Shown: positions 15,680 through 24,353 of the stretch, in pieces | Position numbering within the stretch: position 1 is the stretch's first letter | Layout of the letters: each line of letters opens with the position of its first letter | IMG/VR virus record: IMGVR_UViG_3300025646_000013 | Span: 1-64,000 of that record | Length of the DNA: 64,000 nucleotides | Reading direction: 5' to 3' (one strand) | Source: a virus | Program-made: the position numbers and the translations under genes | Notes under the pieces: generated by a model | Told to the model about the DNA's origin: nothing | Seen by the model: only the letters and a program-made list of their open reading frames with translations | Database searches by the model: none

Positions 15680-16871
15680 CTAATCCTCCTTTTTAGTTTT
15701 ATATGCAAATCGTATTGGCGAAGGCATTGACTCTTCTGAGCTCTCTATGTATCTATCGCCTATTGTTATCCATTTTTTCTTTTTTTCTAGCTCACAATCT
15801 CCACAACCTACTCCAGCTGCATTTGCTCTTTCGCAAGTATAAGGCCTACCGCCGATGCCAAGCTGTCTTCTTTTGATCCAGTCATTTATATGGCTAGTTG
15901 ACTTTTCATAATTGAAATCATCGCAAAGCTTTAGTATTTCATATAGAAATTCTATTGACTCTTTATCATACGTTAGGATTGAGCATAGAAAAAGTCTGGC
16001 TTCATGGCTTAGGGTTTTTGTTCTCTTTGCGTCTTCTATGTGTCTCTGTATTGATGAGCAGTTTCTAAGTAATTCTTTTTTAGTAAATTGTTTTTCTGAC
16101 ATTGAAAGCTCTTTGAAAGCAGAGGACCCATTTTTATTAAAATAATCTAAGAAATCTTTTGATCTTTCTTTGTCTATTTCCATGTCATAAGAAAAGTTTC
16201 TATACCACTCTCCGGCTTTAGAATTAAATTCTTGTTCCTTTACATTGTTATCTTGTTTTATGGAGCAGTATTTTTTTATGGTTTCTATATCAGAAAATAA
16301 TATATCTTTAGATAAAAGATTTTTATACATTCCTGTGTCTTGATGAACTGTACCTGGATATCTCCACATTCTTCTAAGATCATAGACGCTAAAATCTAAG
16401 GACTGAAGATTAAGCTTTACCTTTAACTTATTAGCTATGTATCTAAAAATATTTGGAAGATTATTTGAGGGATTAATTCCTAAAGCGGTCGCTTCGCACT
16501 CGACATGAAAACCCTTTTTACCAGTAAAATATACTAATAAAGATTCACTTGGAATATGCTCTTCTAAATACGAATATAAGTTTCGAGTTTCAGTTAATGA
16601 AACTGTAACATCTTCATGATCTAAATCGAAATAAAGAGACCCTAATCGCGTTGCCTTATCTATATCGGGAGTATTATAATGCCAAATTGAAGTGTATATT
16701 CCGAACATTATTATGCTTTTGACAGTATTCTTCCATGTCATTTATATCTATGAACATAGTCTGATCTGATTTTTTATCTCTAATAACTTTATTTAATGAT
16801 TTTACATACTTAGCTGTTTCTACGTAGGTCCAAGCGCCAGTGTATTTGGTTTTGTCGCTAGTTATCTTCAT
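15680..16871 (-). CDS. Archaeo-eukaryotic-type primase (+1 recoded)
   Basis: 396 residues with a +1 shift at the CGG of codon 57. After the site: SLYFDLDHED (metal-binding D82, D84), LVYFTGKKGFHVE (the S/T-G-x-x-G-x-H nucleotide motif) and VYDLRRMWRYPGTVHQDTG, all signatures of the AEP primase fold. The C-terminus has a Cys cluster (YTCERANAAGVGCGDC). The ATG at 16871 is taken as start because ATGA overlaps the preceding 55-aa gene; the apparent TTG start at 16910 lies inside that gene. It probably primes phage DNA synthesis together with the DnaB-type helicase upstream. Confidence 0.87.
16701..16703 (-). other. CGG +1 recoding site (primase)
   Basis: GTT-CGG-AAT in the zero frame, stop nine codons later. 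Skipping C gives GTT-GGA-ATA and leads into the primase catalytic domain. Confidence 0.9.
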
Positions 16872-17035
16872 ATGATTTTTGATTTTTGTTCTTCTTCGTT
16901 GATATTGCAAATAACTTTTTTATCTTTGTCATTAAAGTAGCAGTTATTATTTCTATAATAGATAGATTCTGCTATGTAAAAATCAATGTTAGATATAATG
17001 CTATATCTTTTCTTGAGTCTTGTCTCCAGGTCCAT
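16868..17035 (-). CDS. Hypothetical protein, 55 aa
   Basis: ATG 17035 follows GTGGAGAAT and overlaps the end of the HD gene; its TGA overlaps the primase ATG. MDLETRLKKRYSIISNIDFY, then a Tyr/Asn-rich centre (YYRNNNCYF) and a charged end. Not recognised. The tight overlaps on both sides support it as real. Confidence 0.6.
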   Translation of the reverse strand: MDLETRLKKRYSIISNIDFYIAESIYYRNNNCYFNDKDKKVICNINEEEQKSKII

Positions 17036-17702
17036 TTATTCTCCACTTTGGATTGATTAAATCACTATCTATTATAACAGAGTGAAGCTTTGAAGCCATG
17101 TTGTCTGCTATGTGAACTATAAAATCTAAATATGTAATTGGATATGTTTCTGGAACGGGTGACCAAGGACCAAGATGACACCTAACCAATCTTAAAATTG
17201 ACTGCACAACATCTTCTGAAACATATAAGGTAGAAGAATCTGTTTCTGAAGAAAACTTTTTATCGTGCAGTTGACATGCTGTTACAAATTTTCCAACTGT
17301 ATAAGGATGCATTGGATCGTAACTGACGACATCTGAACCATGATTCTTTTTTCCCTTGCACAAATCGTGTATAAGAGCGGCAGCTATAACCACATCTCTT
17401 TCTTCAATGCTAAGATTATACGACTCGGATAAAATCAAAGCTATTCTTACCACTCTTTTAGTATGAAGAACATTCCCGCCGGGACCGTGCTCATCTGCTG
17501 GATGGTATTTCCCGCTAAAGCTAGATGGTATATCCCAAAAATTTTCAGCTTTAATCAATAAAGATCTAACAAATGATCTTATTGTATCGTCAGAAATACT
17601 TTTAATTTCGTCGAGTAGAGGAGCAAGTATTTTATCTTCTTCGCTAGAAATAGAATCCGACTTTTTATCTATTAGTAGATCATCTAGAATTGACTTTGGC
17701 AT
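17001..17702 (-). CDS. HD-domain phosphohydrolase
   Basis: 233 residues. HD signature: H80 (GNVLHTKRVV), H112-D113 (AALIHDLCKGKK), H121 and a distal D in IVHIADNMASK, the set that binds one or two metals. Family members hydrolyse nucleotides or cyclic nucleotides. Next to replication genes it may adjust dNTP pools or remove an immune signalling nucleotide. The substrate cannot be told from sequence. Confidence 0.78.
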   Translation of the reverse strand: MPKSILDDLLIDKKSDSISSEEDKILAPLLDEIKSISDDTIRSFVRSLLIKAENFWDIPSSFSGKYHPADEHGPGGNVLHTKRVVRIALILSESYNLSIEERDVVIAAALIHDLCKGKKNHGSDVVSYDPMHPYTVGKFVTACQLHDKKFSSETDSSTLYVSEDVVQSILRLVRCHLGPWSPVPETYPITYLDFIVHIADNMASKLHSVIIDSDLINPKWRINGPGDKTQEKI

Positions 17703-18479
17703 CTATTTTTCCTTCTTCCATCTTGAGCAGGGATCATTAAACGGACACTTTTTACAGTGCGGTATAAGCCCTCTTTTTGACATAAATATATCTGTTGAAT
17801 CTATTTTATCACACCACTCATCAAACATCATTATATCATCCTCTGTTATATTGTATTCTGTAAACTTCACATTTTGACTTAATATATCTATATACCCGTA
17901 TTTAACTCTATCTATTTTATCTGGGTGTCTATTTTCAAAACCCTTTTTAAAACACGTAAAATCTATATTGTATAAATCTTTTTGACTCTTCTTGTAATTA
18001 AACAATATTTTTGTTACAAAAAATGTTTGATCTTTATAAAAAATAATATCAAAAGTATCTTTTATATTGCTTTGATTTTTTGTGGAAATATAATATTCTT
18101 CCGAAATAGCAATTGGTATAAGGTTTTCGTTTGAATACTCTTCATAAAATAATAAAAGTGAAGCCGCAGCTTTTGAAGTCAAGCTGGCCGTATTTCCATA
18201 CACAGTTTCATGCTGCTCGGTTATTATATCGTAAGAAGTGGTGTCTTTAGGGAACCACATTTTTTCCCATCTATTTAATATTGCAGAGTAGGATGGAATT
18301 ACACCTGATTGCTTTTTGAACATAAAGAAATAAATAATATTTTTTATTGTATTTTCAAACTTTTCCGTATGTATATCTCTAGAATAGATTTTTTCTGGCA
18401 GCTTTTCTAAGTGCCTATAGTCAAAGAGTCTTTCGCATATTTGAAAATCTTTTATTCCATCTACAGTAAAATTTAACAT
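17703..18479 (-). CDS. Cas4/RecB-like protein with Fe-S cysteines, nuclease site degenerate
   Basis: 258 residues. N-terminal FQICERLFDYRHLEKLP (one Cys) and C-terminal CKKCPFNDPCSRW (three Cys) are the four-cysteine frame of Cas4-type nucleases. The centre should contain G-x-x-D and a D/E-x-K with YKT. Here I read FDIIFYKDQTFFVTKILFNYKKS, which lacks the usual acidic residue before the lysine. It may be an inactive, structural relative of the nuclease at 10588-11387. It directly follows the helicase gene (shares base 18479). Confidence 0.6.
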   Translation of the reverse strand: MLNFTVDGIKDFQICERLFDYRHLEKLPEKIYSRDIHTEKFENTIKNIIYFFMFKKQSGVIPSYSAILNRWEKMWFPKDTTSYDIITEQHETVYGNTASLTSKAAASLLLFYEEYSNENLIPIAISEEYYISTKNQSNIKDTFDIIFYKDQTFFVTKILFNYKKSQKDLYNIDFTCFKKGFENRHPDKIDRVKYGYIDILSQNVKFTEYNITEDDIMMFDEWCDKIDSTDIFMSKRGLIPHCKKCPFNDPCSRWKKEK

Positions 18480-19945
18480 TAATGAAAGTCCTTATCGTTT
18501 AATAGGTCGTCTAGTAGAGAGGATGATCCTTCATAAGAATCATCTGTAACTGGCTCATAGTCTTCGTATATCTTTTTTGCGTCTACATATTTAACCAAAG
18601 GTGGATCATACAAAAACGCAGAGCCAGTAATTCTGTTTTTGGGTATTTGTAGTTGCATTATGTTTTCGTCTTCTGTCTCATCATCGGTGGCCAAACGCTT
18701 TTCTGTTAAGAATATTGTTACTGCACACTTTTGCTGAATGGTTAAAGAACCGCCTGTGTCTGATTGTTGAACAACTTCTCTTTTTTCCTTCATTCTATTC
18801 GCGTTTTCTTGGGCGGTTATTATTAAAACGCAATTCATATCTCTAGCAAGCTTTTCCAGTCTAACCATCATTTCTTCAAACTCGCCCCATCTAGGCTTGC
18901 CCTTTCCAGCTCCTCTTGTAAACATTGACTGTATGGTATCTATGATGACTACGTCTGGCAGATTTGCATTATGGCCTAATATATCTCTTAACCAAAACTC
19001 TAGATCTTCAAAATAAGGAGTGTCTGGGTCATGCCTAACCATTAGTCTGTCTCCCCAAAGAGAAAGCTTTTGCTTAAATGTATCTAAATACTTTTCTTTA
19101 TCTGCATCTGACCACTTAGAATACTCTGCATAGACATTTTTGCCTATTATTTGGGTCATAAGTATTCTCTCCCAGTGCCCTATCGCTTCTTCAAAATTTA
19201 CGTATAGAACTCTATAGCCAGTATCAAGCCAATGATTTGCCAGGCATTTGGCGAATGTACTTTTGCCTTTTCCAGATGCAGCTATGATTGCATGAACTGC
19301 TCCCCTAAAGAATCCGCCATTATCAGTATATCCCATGGCCCTATTTAGTGCTTTAAATTGCGTGGGTAGAAAGTTTGGTATGTCCAAAAGAGAATCTACT
19401 CTTGCAATTATGTCGTTACCTGTTGTAACTTTTTCTAATGGATCATATCTTATTTGATTTTCAAGCTCTCTGATCTCAGAAGTTAGAAGCTGGATTCTCT
19501 CAATATCTGACTCATCTTTTAGCCCCTTTTGGGTAAGTATTGACTGAAGTTCTTGCAGATAGTTTATCTGCTTTCGCTTTTTTGCCTTATGTTTGATCAG
19601 CTCAGTTATCGACTCTGGAGTAGATAATTCTAAGGAATTTAGAATCTCTAGCATAACATTTACTCCGGCGCTTCCGCCTAGAGCTTCGTGTATATTGGAA
19701 TCAGATTCAAGCCATGACTTAAATGCTATTGGATCAACAATGCTTAGTTGAGTTGCATTTTTATATCCAAGAAGTGCTATATAAAATTCGTTTATGCCCT
19801 TTTCACCATGTATTGAGCCAACTATATTTTCTGGAAGATGCTCAGCAAAGTAATCTATTGCCCCTTCTTTTTTAAAGCAGAGAGCAAAAATTTGATACTC
19901 TAAAGGTATTTTGTCATTATTTATTTCGTTTATGTTTACTGACAT
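18479..19945 (-). CDS. dnaB: DnaB-type replicative helicase
   Basis: 488 residues, close to T4 gp41/DnaB. The N-terminal helical domain (1-165) ends in a charged linker. Walker A AASGKGKST at residues 222-230, Walker B VVIIDTIQS near 335, then a RecA-like core with ITAQENANRMKE and a QQSDTGGS loop suited to DNA contact. It would unwind phage DNA at the fork with the primase and DnaE encoded downstream. It overlaps the preceding nuclease gene by 29 bases. Confidence 0.88.
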   Translation of the reverse strand: MSVNINEINNDKIPLEYQIFALCFKKEGAIDYFAEHLPENIVGSIHGEKGINEFYIALLGYKNATQLSIVDPIAFKSWLESDSNIHEALGGSAGVNVMLEILNSLELSTPESITELIKHKAKKRKQINYLQELQSILTQKGLKDESDIERIQLLTSEIRELENQIRYDPLEKVTTGNDIIARVDSLLDIPNFLPTQFKALNRAMGYTDNGGFFRGAVHAIIAASGKGKSTFAKCLANHWLDTGYRVLYVNFEEAIGHWERILMTQIIGKNVYAEYSKWSDADKEKYLDTFKQKLSLWGDRLMVRHDPDTPYFEDLEFWLRDILGHNANLPDVVIIDTIQSMFTRGAGKGKPRWGEFEEMMVRLEKLARDMNCVLIITAQENANRMKEKREVVQQSDTGGSLTIQQKCAVTIFLTEKRLATDDETEDENIMQLQIPKNRITGSAFLYDPPLVKYVDAKKIYEDYEPVTDDSYEGSSSLLDDLLNDKDFH

Positions 19946-20567
19946 TTCTTTTTTCTTTGGCTAGTCTGTATGCTTTTTTTCTGTATTCAGAGTTTTTCTT
20001 CTTAACCATTTTATACGCAGTTGTGTCTACAATGCTTTTTTTGCTCTTTTCTTTTGGTATAAATGGGCTAGTTCTTATCGCCTGCATCAATCGCTCGAAG
20101 ACAGCTTCTTCAGTCAATTTATCGTTATATCTAAATACAACTAAAGCTATGCCGTTATCTTTGCACCACTGAACTTTCTTTTCGTCTCTTTCTAAAGATT
20201 CTTCGAACTCATATTTTGAGTCAAAGAATCTTTGCGTATAAAAGAAATGCTGTCTGCCGTGATATTCAGCTGCTATTTGATATCTAGGGCAATAAACATC
20301 TAGCTTTAATCTATCTCCAATATGAAATTCATTAACAATTTTTTCTCCTGGCAATAGCTTTTTTAGTATTAATGTTAGAGCTGTTTGACCCCTAGACATT
20401 TTTTTTCTGCTATCTTTTAGCCAAGATAAGCCTAATCTATTAATTTCTTTATTCAATTTATTGATAGGCCAATTAAGCTCTTTTGCTATTTCAGATAGTG
20501 GCATTGAAGTTTCGAACATCAAGTCCACCAAAAGAGCTAGATCATCTTGATCTTTATCTTCTTTCAT
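19917..20567 (-). CDS. DUF559/Vsr-like endonuclease
   Basis: 216 residues from ATG 20567. The first 70 residues look like a helix-turn-helix (MPLSEIAKELNWPINKLNKEI). The nuclease core is LKLDVYCP...IAAEYHGRQHF and WCKDNGIALVVFRY, the D...E-x-(D/H)-G-x-x-H arrangement of Vsr/DUF559 enzymes. The C-terminus is strongly basic. The frame is open further upstream to 20615, but that part holds a CGG (20579-20577) and overlaps the previous gene, so 20567 is the likely start. It may be a homing-type or repair nuclease. Confidence 0.65.
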   Translation of the reverse strand: MKEDKDQDDLALLVDLMFETSMPLSEIAKELNWPINKLNKEINRLGLSWLKDSRKKMSRGQTALTLILKKLLPGEKIVNEFHIGDRLKLDVYCPRYQIAAEYHGRQHFFYTQRFFDSKYEFEESLERDEKKVQWCKDNGIALVVFRYNDKLTEEAVFERLMQAIRTSPFIPKEKSKKSIVDTTAYKMVKKKNSEYRKKAYRLAKEKRNVSKHKRNK

Positions 20568-21198
20568 TCTTGACCACCGAACTATATTCTCTGGTAAAGT
20601 TAAGTGCTTTACCAAGATCTATAATTGACATGTCAAGATTTTCCCAAATTCTAGACGCCAAGGCTAGGCCTAAAGAGCTGCAGTCCAGCAAGCAGTATTG
20701 AGCCTTGCCGTTGTATTTAGCTATTTGATCATATGTTTCTTCAAATCTTTTATACAAAGTATGATATCCAACATTAACAATGTTGTATCTTATGCCAAGT
20801 ATATTCGCTACTCTTTTTTGATCATGAAGAGAGACAACAACATTAGAAGTATTTTTAATAAAGAATTCAACTATAGAATCAAACACCATTTTATTATTTT
20901 GGAGGTAGTATTCAAATAGATTAGGCGAATAATACTTATTGCTCTTTTTAAGGCCAATAGAAGAATGTTTATCTTCTTGTATTTCTAGCCCAAGATCATA
21001 AGAAACGCTTTTCATAATTCTTGGACCGCTTAAGTTTATTGACTTAAGTATTTCTTTTGATACTTCAGTGGGAAAAGACTTTTCGCTTTTTTTATTTAAA
21101 CCTATAATTGAAGATTTTGATATATTAAGAAAAGCAAATTTTTCTTGATCACCCATCATTCTTGTTAATTCGATTGCTGAGTTCTTCACTTCTTTCAT
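20554..21198 (-). CDS. GT-D-fold glycosyltransferase-like protein
   Basis: 214 residues. The C-terminal third reads VVVSLHDQKRVANILGIRYN..., then YCLLDCSSLGLALASRIWEN and SIIDLGKALNF. The G-(L/K)-x-L-A-x-R-(I/L)-W......D-L-G-x-A-L pattern is that of GT-D/DUF1792 glycosyltransferase domains. Adjacent family-2 glycosyltransferase genes support a sugar-transfer role, on phage DNA, a capsid protein or the host surface. The N-terminal half is not recognised. Confidence 0.6.
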   Translation of the reverse strand: MKEVKNSAIELTRMMGDQEKFAFLNISKSSIIGLNKKSEKSFPTEVSKEILKSINLSGPRIMKSVSYDLGLEIQEDKHSSIGLKKSNKYYSPNLFEYYLQNNKMVFDSIVEFFIKNTSNVVVSLHDQKRVANILGIRYNIVNVGYHTLYKRFEETYDQIAKYNGKAQYCLLDCSSLGLALASRIWENLDMSIIDLGKALNFTREYSSVVKNERR

Positions 21199-21206
21199 TA
21201 TAACCT

Positions 21207-21920
21207 CTATATTCCAAAGTTTCCCCAGTTTATTAAAACTGGATTTTCATCTAATATTGAATTGATATGATTTATATTATGAAATTTGCCGCCGTCAAGA
21301 GCTGCATATCTTTCGTATTTTTTCTTTTTATCTTCGTCTAATATGTAGCCCAAGTGTTTCATTATTAATCCTGAGTTAACCCAAAAGTTTCTCTGTCTTA
21401 TCCAAGACGAAACATATGTTGGTTCTGAACCACACGCAAGGGCTTTATCCAAGAAAACGCCATCTGATATAAATCTAAATATCCTAGAACTATTATTTGG
21501 AGCCCACAATTTATCGACTCTATATTGAGTAAAGTTCCACATGTGATAAAACCTAACGTTGACAACATCGTTTTCCGATTTTGATAAGATTGATTTGATA
21601 TCAAAAGATGACTGATCATCTTTTCTATAGAGCATTTCATCGCAGTCTATAGCGATAATCCAATCTCCAGGCTTTGCGTGTTGTGAAAGATTGTTCCAGG
21701 CAATGGATCTAAGTTTACCCTCATGAACATTGAATGTAGGCTCACTTGTTTTGTATGCGTGACAAAAATCAGAAGCTATTGAATAAGTGTTATCTTCTGA
21801 ACAATCATCGGTAAAAACTATTTCATCTACTTGAGTTGAAAGTCTTTGAAGAACTTCTTTTAAGAATCTTTTTTCTTCATTTCTTCCAACCATCTGTGCA
21901 ATTAATTTTGGGTTAGACAT
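21207..21920 (-). CDS. Family-2 glycosyltransferase
   Basis: 237 residues from ATG 21920 (MSNPKLIAQMVGRNEEKRFL). The nucleotide-sugar site is DEIVFTDDCSEDNT and the metal site is IIAIDCDEM (D-x-D). The frame extends upstream to 21971, but that stretch runs through the hairpin at 21941-21964. It probably glycosylates a phage or host structure together with the genes at 20554 and 23062. Confidence 0.8.
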   Translation of the reverse strand: MSNPKLIAQMVGRNEEKRFLKEVLQRLSTQVDEIVFTDDCSEDNTYSIASDFCHAYKTSEPTFNVHEGKLRSIAWNNLSQHAKPGDWIIAIDCDEMLYRKDDQSSFDIKSILSKSENDVVNVRFYHMWNFTQYRVDKLWAPNNSSRIFRFISDGVFLDKALACGSEPTYVSSWIRQRNFWVNSGLIMKHLGYILDEDKKKKYERYAALDGGKFHNINHINSILDENPVLINWGNFGI

Positions 21921-21940
21921 ATAAAACCTGATAATTAAAT

Positions 21941-21964
21941 GGCTGGCGGCACACGCCGCCAGCC
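21941..21964 (-). terminator. Perfect 10-bp hairpin, likely terminator
   Basis: GGCTGGCGGC/GCCGCCAGCC around a 4-base loop, followed on the minus strand by ATTTAATTAT. It lies directly behind the 64-aa gene, which has its own promoter, so that gene forms a complete unit. The T-run is not perfect. Confidence 0.75.
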
Positions 21965-21977
21965 TGGTCAATAATAA

Positions 21978-22172
21978 TTAAGCTTCGACTTGCTTTCTAG
22001 CTTGTACTGCGGTTATTCTTTCGACTTCTACATCCTTAAAAAGGAGTTCTCCACGAACACCTGAAACCTTACGATTATTGCTACTAGCAATCTTCTGAGC
22101 CTCAGCTGCGGTTGGGGACTTCACAATTGAAGTTGTTGTCACAGTAAAATACTTGAATTTATTTTCAGCCAT
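21978..22172 (-). CDS. Small protein, 64 aa, with own promoter and terminator
   Basis: ATG 22172 follows AAAAGGAAAAATA. It contains KYFTVTTTSIVKSPTAAEAQK and GVRGELLFKDVEVERI, a compact alpha/beta module. The same order (strand TxTxIVxxP, helix A..AK, then V..I) appears at the N-terminus of the phosphoesterase at 47904-49160, so the module occurs both alone and fused. A sigma70-type promoter (22210-22238) and a hairpin (21941) frame it, so it is probably abundant. Function unknown. Confidence 0.7.
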   Translation of the reverse strand: MAENKFKYFTVTTTSIVKSPTAAEAQKIASSNNRKVSGVRGELLFKDVEVERITAVQARKQVEA

Positions 22173-22209
22173 TATTTTTCCTTTTGAGTTAATTGATATG
22201 ACAAAGTCT

Positions 22210-22238
22210 ATTATACAGCTAAAAATGCTTGATGGCAA
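22210..22238 (-). promoter_or_regulatory. Strong sigma70-type promoter
   Basis: Minus strand TTGCCA (22238-22233), 17-base spacer, TATAAT (22215-22210), about 38 bases upstream of ATG 22172. It is the best consensus match in the window and lies at the 3' end of the glycosylase gene. Confidence 0.75.
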
Positions 22239-22239
22239 A

Positions 22240-22659
22240 CTATACTAATAATTTTTCTTCTACTGGCCAAAAGTACGGCATGTTGGGGTCTTCGTTAAAA
22301 TGATGAGAATAGTATTCCCAATCTTTTCTTAGAAGATTAGATCTATGTGATTTATGTAGTCTTTCGTCGCCAAACCAAAAAGGCATTTTGGCTTCTATTA
22401 GGAGTGTTTCAAATGACATGTTGTTTTTGTAGCCTCTGTTTATCCATTCTTGAATTGTGTAGTTCTGGTACATTTGAAGAGCTGCTTCGTAGCCTCTCCA
22501 CATTTTTGTAACCGGATGATTTATCCATCCTTTTGTTTGAGTTCTTCCAAGTAGTATGTTTAATACCTGAAAAGTTTCTACTCGCTGCTTGCCGAGACGT
22601 TTATAGTCTAAAACTTCTACTGACTTTTTAAAATCTGGATAAGGCAAGAATGTTTGCAT
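22240..22659 (-). CDS. Pyrimidine-dimer DNA glycosylase-like protein
   Basis: 139 residues. MQTFLPYPDFKKSVEVLDYK, RLGKQRVETFQVL, GWINHPVTKMWRGYEAAL, MPFWFGDERLHKSHRSNLL: the pattern of the actinobacterial family annotated as pyrimidine-dimer DNA glycosylase. It may repair UV damage in phage DNA, useful in surface waters. It shares one base with the next gene upstream. Confidence 0.72.
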   Translation of the reverse strand: MQTFLPYPDFKKSVEVLDYKRLGKQRVETFQVLNILLGRTQTKGWINHPVTKMWRGYEAALQMYQNYTIQEWINRGYKNNMSFETLLIEAKMPFWFGDERLHKSHRSNLLRKDWEYYSHHFNEDPNMPYFWPVEEKLLV

Positions 22660-23060
22660 TAGCTATCTTTCTTGAATTCCACCCAAGTTTTATCGCCTAC
22701 ACCATAGTATTCTCTGGCAAGGCCAGCAGCAACAATATCTGCGTTGAGACAGTTGCCACTTTCATCCCAAACTTTAGCTAAAACTCTACCGTATTTTTCA
22801 TTCTTATCTAGAATTGTTTCAATTTTAACCCTATGATTTGCTCGAGTTAGCCACTGATCTGTGAATTCTTTTGCCGCCAAACCAAGCTTTTTTTCTTCTA
22901 GATCTCTAGTTCTACTTTCGGGGGTATTTACTCCGTATAGGCGAACTCTACCCTTTTTAAGGGTATCAAAACCAAGGTCAATAATGATATCAAAAGTATC
23001 TCCATCAACAACCTTTTTTACTTCTGCGTTATATATCCACGGGTTTAATTTATCTGTCAT
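22659..23060 (-). CDS. Staphylococcal-nuclease-like thermonuclease
   Basis: 133 residues. VVDGDTFDIIIDL, RVRLYGVNTPESR, KYGRVLAKVW and ADIVAAGLAREYYG correspond in order to the DGDT, R-L-x-G-x-x-T-P-E and Y-G-R segments of the SNase fold. There is no signal peptide, so it acts inside the cell, perhaps degrading host nucleic acid. It has the usual length of a single-domain enzyme. Confidence 0.82.
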   Translation of the reverse strand: MTDKLNPWIYNAEVKKVVDGDTFDIIIDLGFDTLKKGRVRLYGVNTPESRTRDLEEKKLGLAAKEFTDQWLTRANHRVKIETILDKNEKYGRVLAKVWDESGNCLNADIVAAGLAREYYGVGDKTWVEFKKDS

Positions 23061-23061
23061 G

Positions 23062-23883
23062 TTAATCTCTTTCTATTCCTATGTAATCGCAAGCTTTGCG
23101 AAATATTGATTGACTTACTTTAAACTGTGCATCGGCGTGGCTGTAGCCCTCTCCAGGCTTTGGAGAAGAAGCGTGCCAGCTATGACCAATAGAAACACTG
23201 CCATCATACACTACATTATAGCCTAGGTGACGAGCAAAGTACGAGCACCAAGTTTCTTCGTAGTAGTGAGGAGTCGGCAAGAATGCTCCTTTGGCGTCTG
23301 GGTATAGCTCTCTATATCTTTCATTGTTTGTCAGCGTATTCCAAACAGATCTTCTAATAAAATATGCCGATCCAGACACGGTTACGCAATTGATTCTATC
23401 CTTGTAAAGAGAGTCTGTTGGATCTGGCTGCATCCAGCCCCTATGCTTTGGAGCTGTATTAGTTCCTACGATACCAGCGTGCCTAATTAAGCCATATTCA
23501 TCTCGTTGTTTTGGTCCAAGAATATGAATGTCTTTTTCTTGATTAAATATTTTACAAATCTTTGTTATATCTTCATTTGTAAACCAAACATCAGCATTAA
23601 GTAATCCTATAACGCTATTAGAGCCAAAGGTTGCAAGTTTATTGCATGCCGCTGAGTAGCCAATGTTTTTGTTTAAACAAATTCTATCTATTAAATAGTC
23701 ATCTTCTTTAGATCTAAAAAAATCTATCGTATCATCAGTTGAACCATTATCTGCTATATATAAATTCCAAAATTTTTCTGAATGCCCTCCAGTAATCAAC
23801 TGATCATGAAGACTATCCAATAATCTTTCTAATAATGGTTTAGTATTGTAGTTGACAACACAAAGATCTATCATATTTACCAT
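23062..23883 (-). CDS. Family-2 glycosyltransferase (rhamnosyl-type)
   Basis: 273 residues. The N-terminal strand IDLCVVNYNTKPLL, nucleotide site YIADNGSTDDT, acceptor-side GLLNADVWF (D-x-D-like) and a C-terminal ARHLGYNVVYDGSVSIGHSWHAS are as in rhamnosyltransferase-like GT2 enzymes. It overlaps the preceding gene by 7 bases. It is probably one of three proteins building a glycan modification. Confidence 0.8.
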   Translation of the reverse strand: MVNMIDLCVVNYNTKPLLERLLDSLHDQLITGGHSEKFWNLYIADNGSTDDTIDFFRSKEDDYLIDRICLNKNIGYSAACNKLATFGSNSVIGLLNADVWFTNEDITKICKIFNQEKDIHILGPKQRDEYGLIRHAGIVGTNTAPKHRGWMQPDPTDSLYKDRINCVTVSGSAYFIRRSVWNTLTNNERYRELYPDAKGAFLPTPHYYEETWCSYFARHLGYNVVYDGSVSIGHSWHASSPKPGEGYSHADAQFKVSQSIFRKACDYIGIERD

Positions 23884-24113
23884 TCATCATCATAATCATT
23901 TGAACTGCTGTTGTTGACATTTTCTATTGCTAAATTAATAGCTAAAATTACTCTATTAAATATTGCTTTATCATCATTTGATACCTGACCCCTCAACATA
24001 TTTGCATAGGTTTTTTGGATATGTATTAATATATCTAAATCTTCTATTAAAAATGATTGACCTGGTCCAAGTTTTATATTAACTTTCTTCTTTTGATTTG
24101 TCTTCTTGCTCAC
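23877..24113 (-). CDS. Small hypothetical protein, 78 aa
   Basis: Lysine-rich start (MSKKTNQKKKVNIKLGPGQS), then FLIEDLDILIHIQKTYANML and a helical C-terminus with Asn/Ser/Asp tail. Not recognised. The 35-base overlap with the upstream gene implies coupling. Confidence 0.55.
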   Translation of the reverse strand: MSKKTNQKKKVNIKLGPGQSFLIEDLDILIHIQKTYANMLRGQVSNDDKAIFNRVILAINLAIENVNNSSSNDYDDEW

Positions 24114-24351
24114 TATCTTTTTTCTTTCTTTTATTGCTTTTACTTTCTATATTATCAATATTGTTTGGATCGACTTTATGAACGCATATATTTTTTGTAT
24201 CTGGTTCAAATGTTATAAAAAATACGTGCTTATCTTCTTCCGACAAACCTTCTGGAGGAGCTGACTCTATAGCTATTTTTTCGGACGATGATCCATATAC
24301 CTGACTATGGTTATTGTAAACAACAATGTAGTTTAGTTTTGAAGCAGGCAT
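24079..24351 (-). CDS. Hypothetical protein, 90 aa
   Basis: Beta-rich first 50 residues (LNYIVVYNNHSQVYGSS, VFFITFEPDTKNICVHKV) and a long charged K/E/D/S tail of about 25 residues. Not recognised; the tail suggests an unstructured, interaction-type end. It ends inside the next gene. Confidence 0.5.
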   Translation of the reverse strand: MPASKLNYIVVYNNHSQVYGSSSEKIAIESAPPEGLSEEDKHVFFITFEPDTKNICVHKVDPNNIDNIESKSNKRKKKDSEQEDKSKEES

Positions 24352-24353
24352 AA

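Noticed and set aside
20568-20615. N-terminal extension of the DUF559-like nuclease (TTG 20615)
   Set aside because: It contains an in-frame CGG followed by the same frame, lies wholly within the preceding gene, and ATG 20567 fits better.
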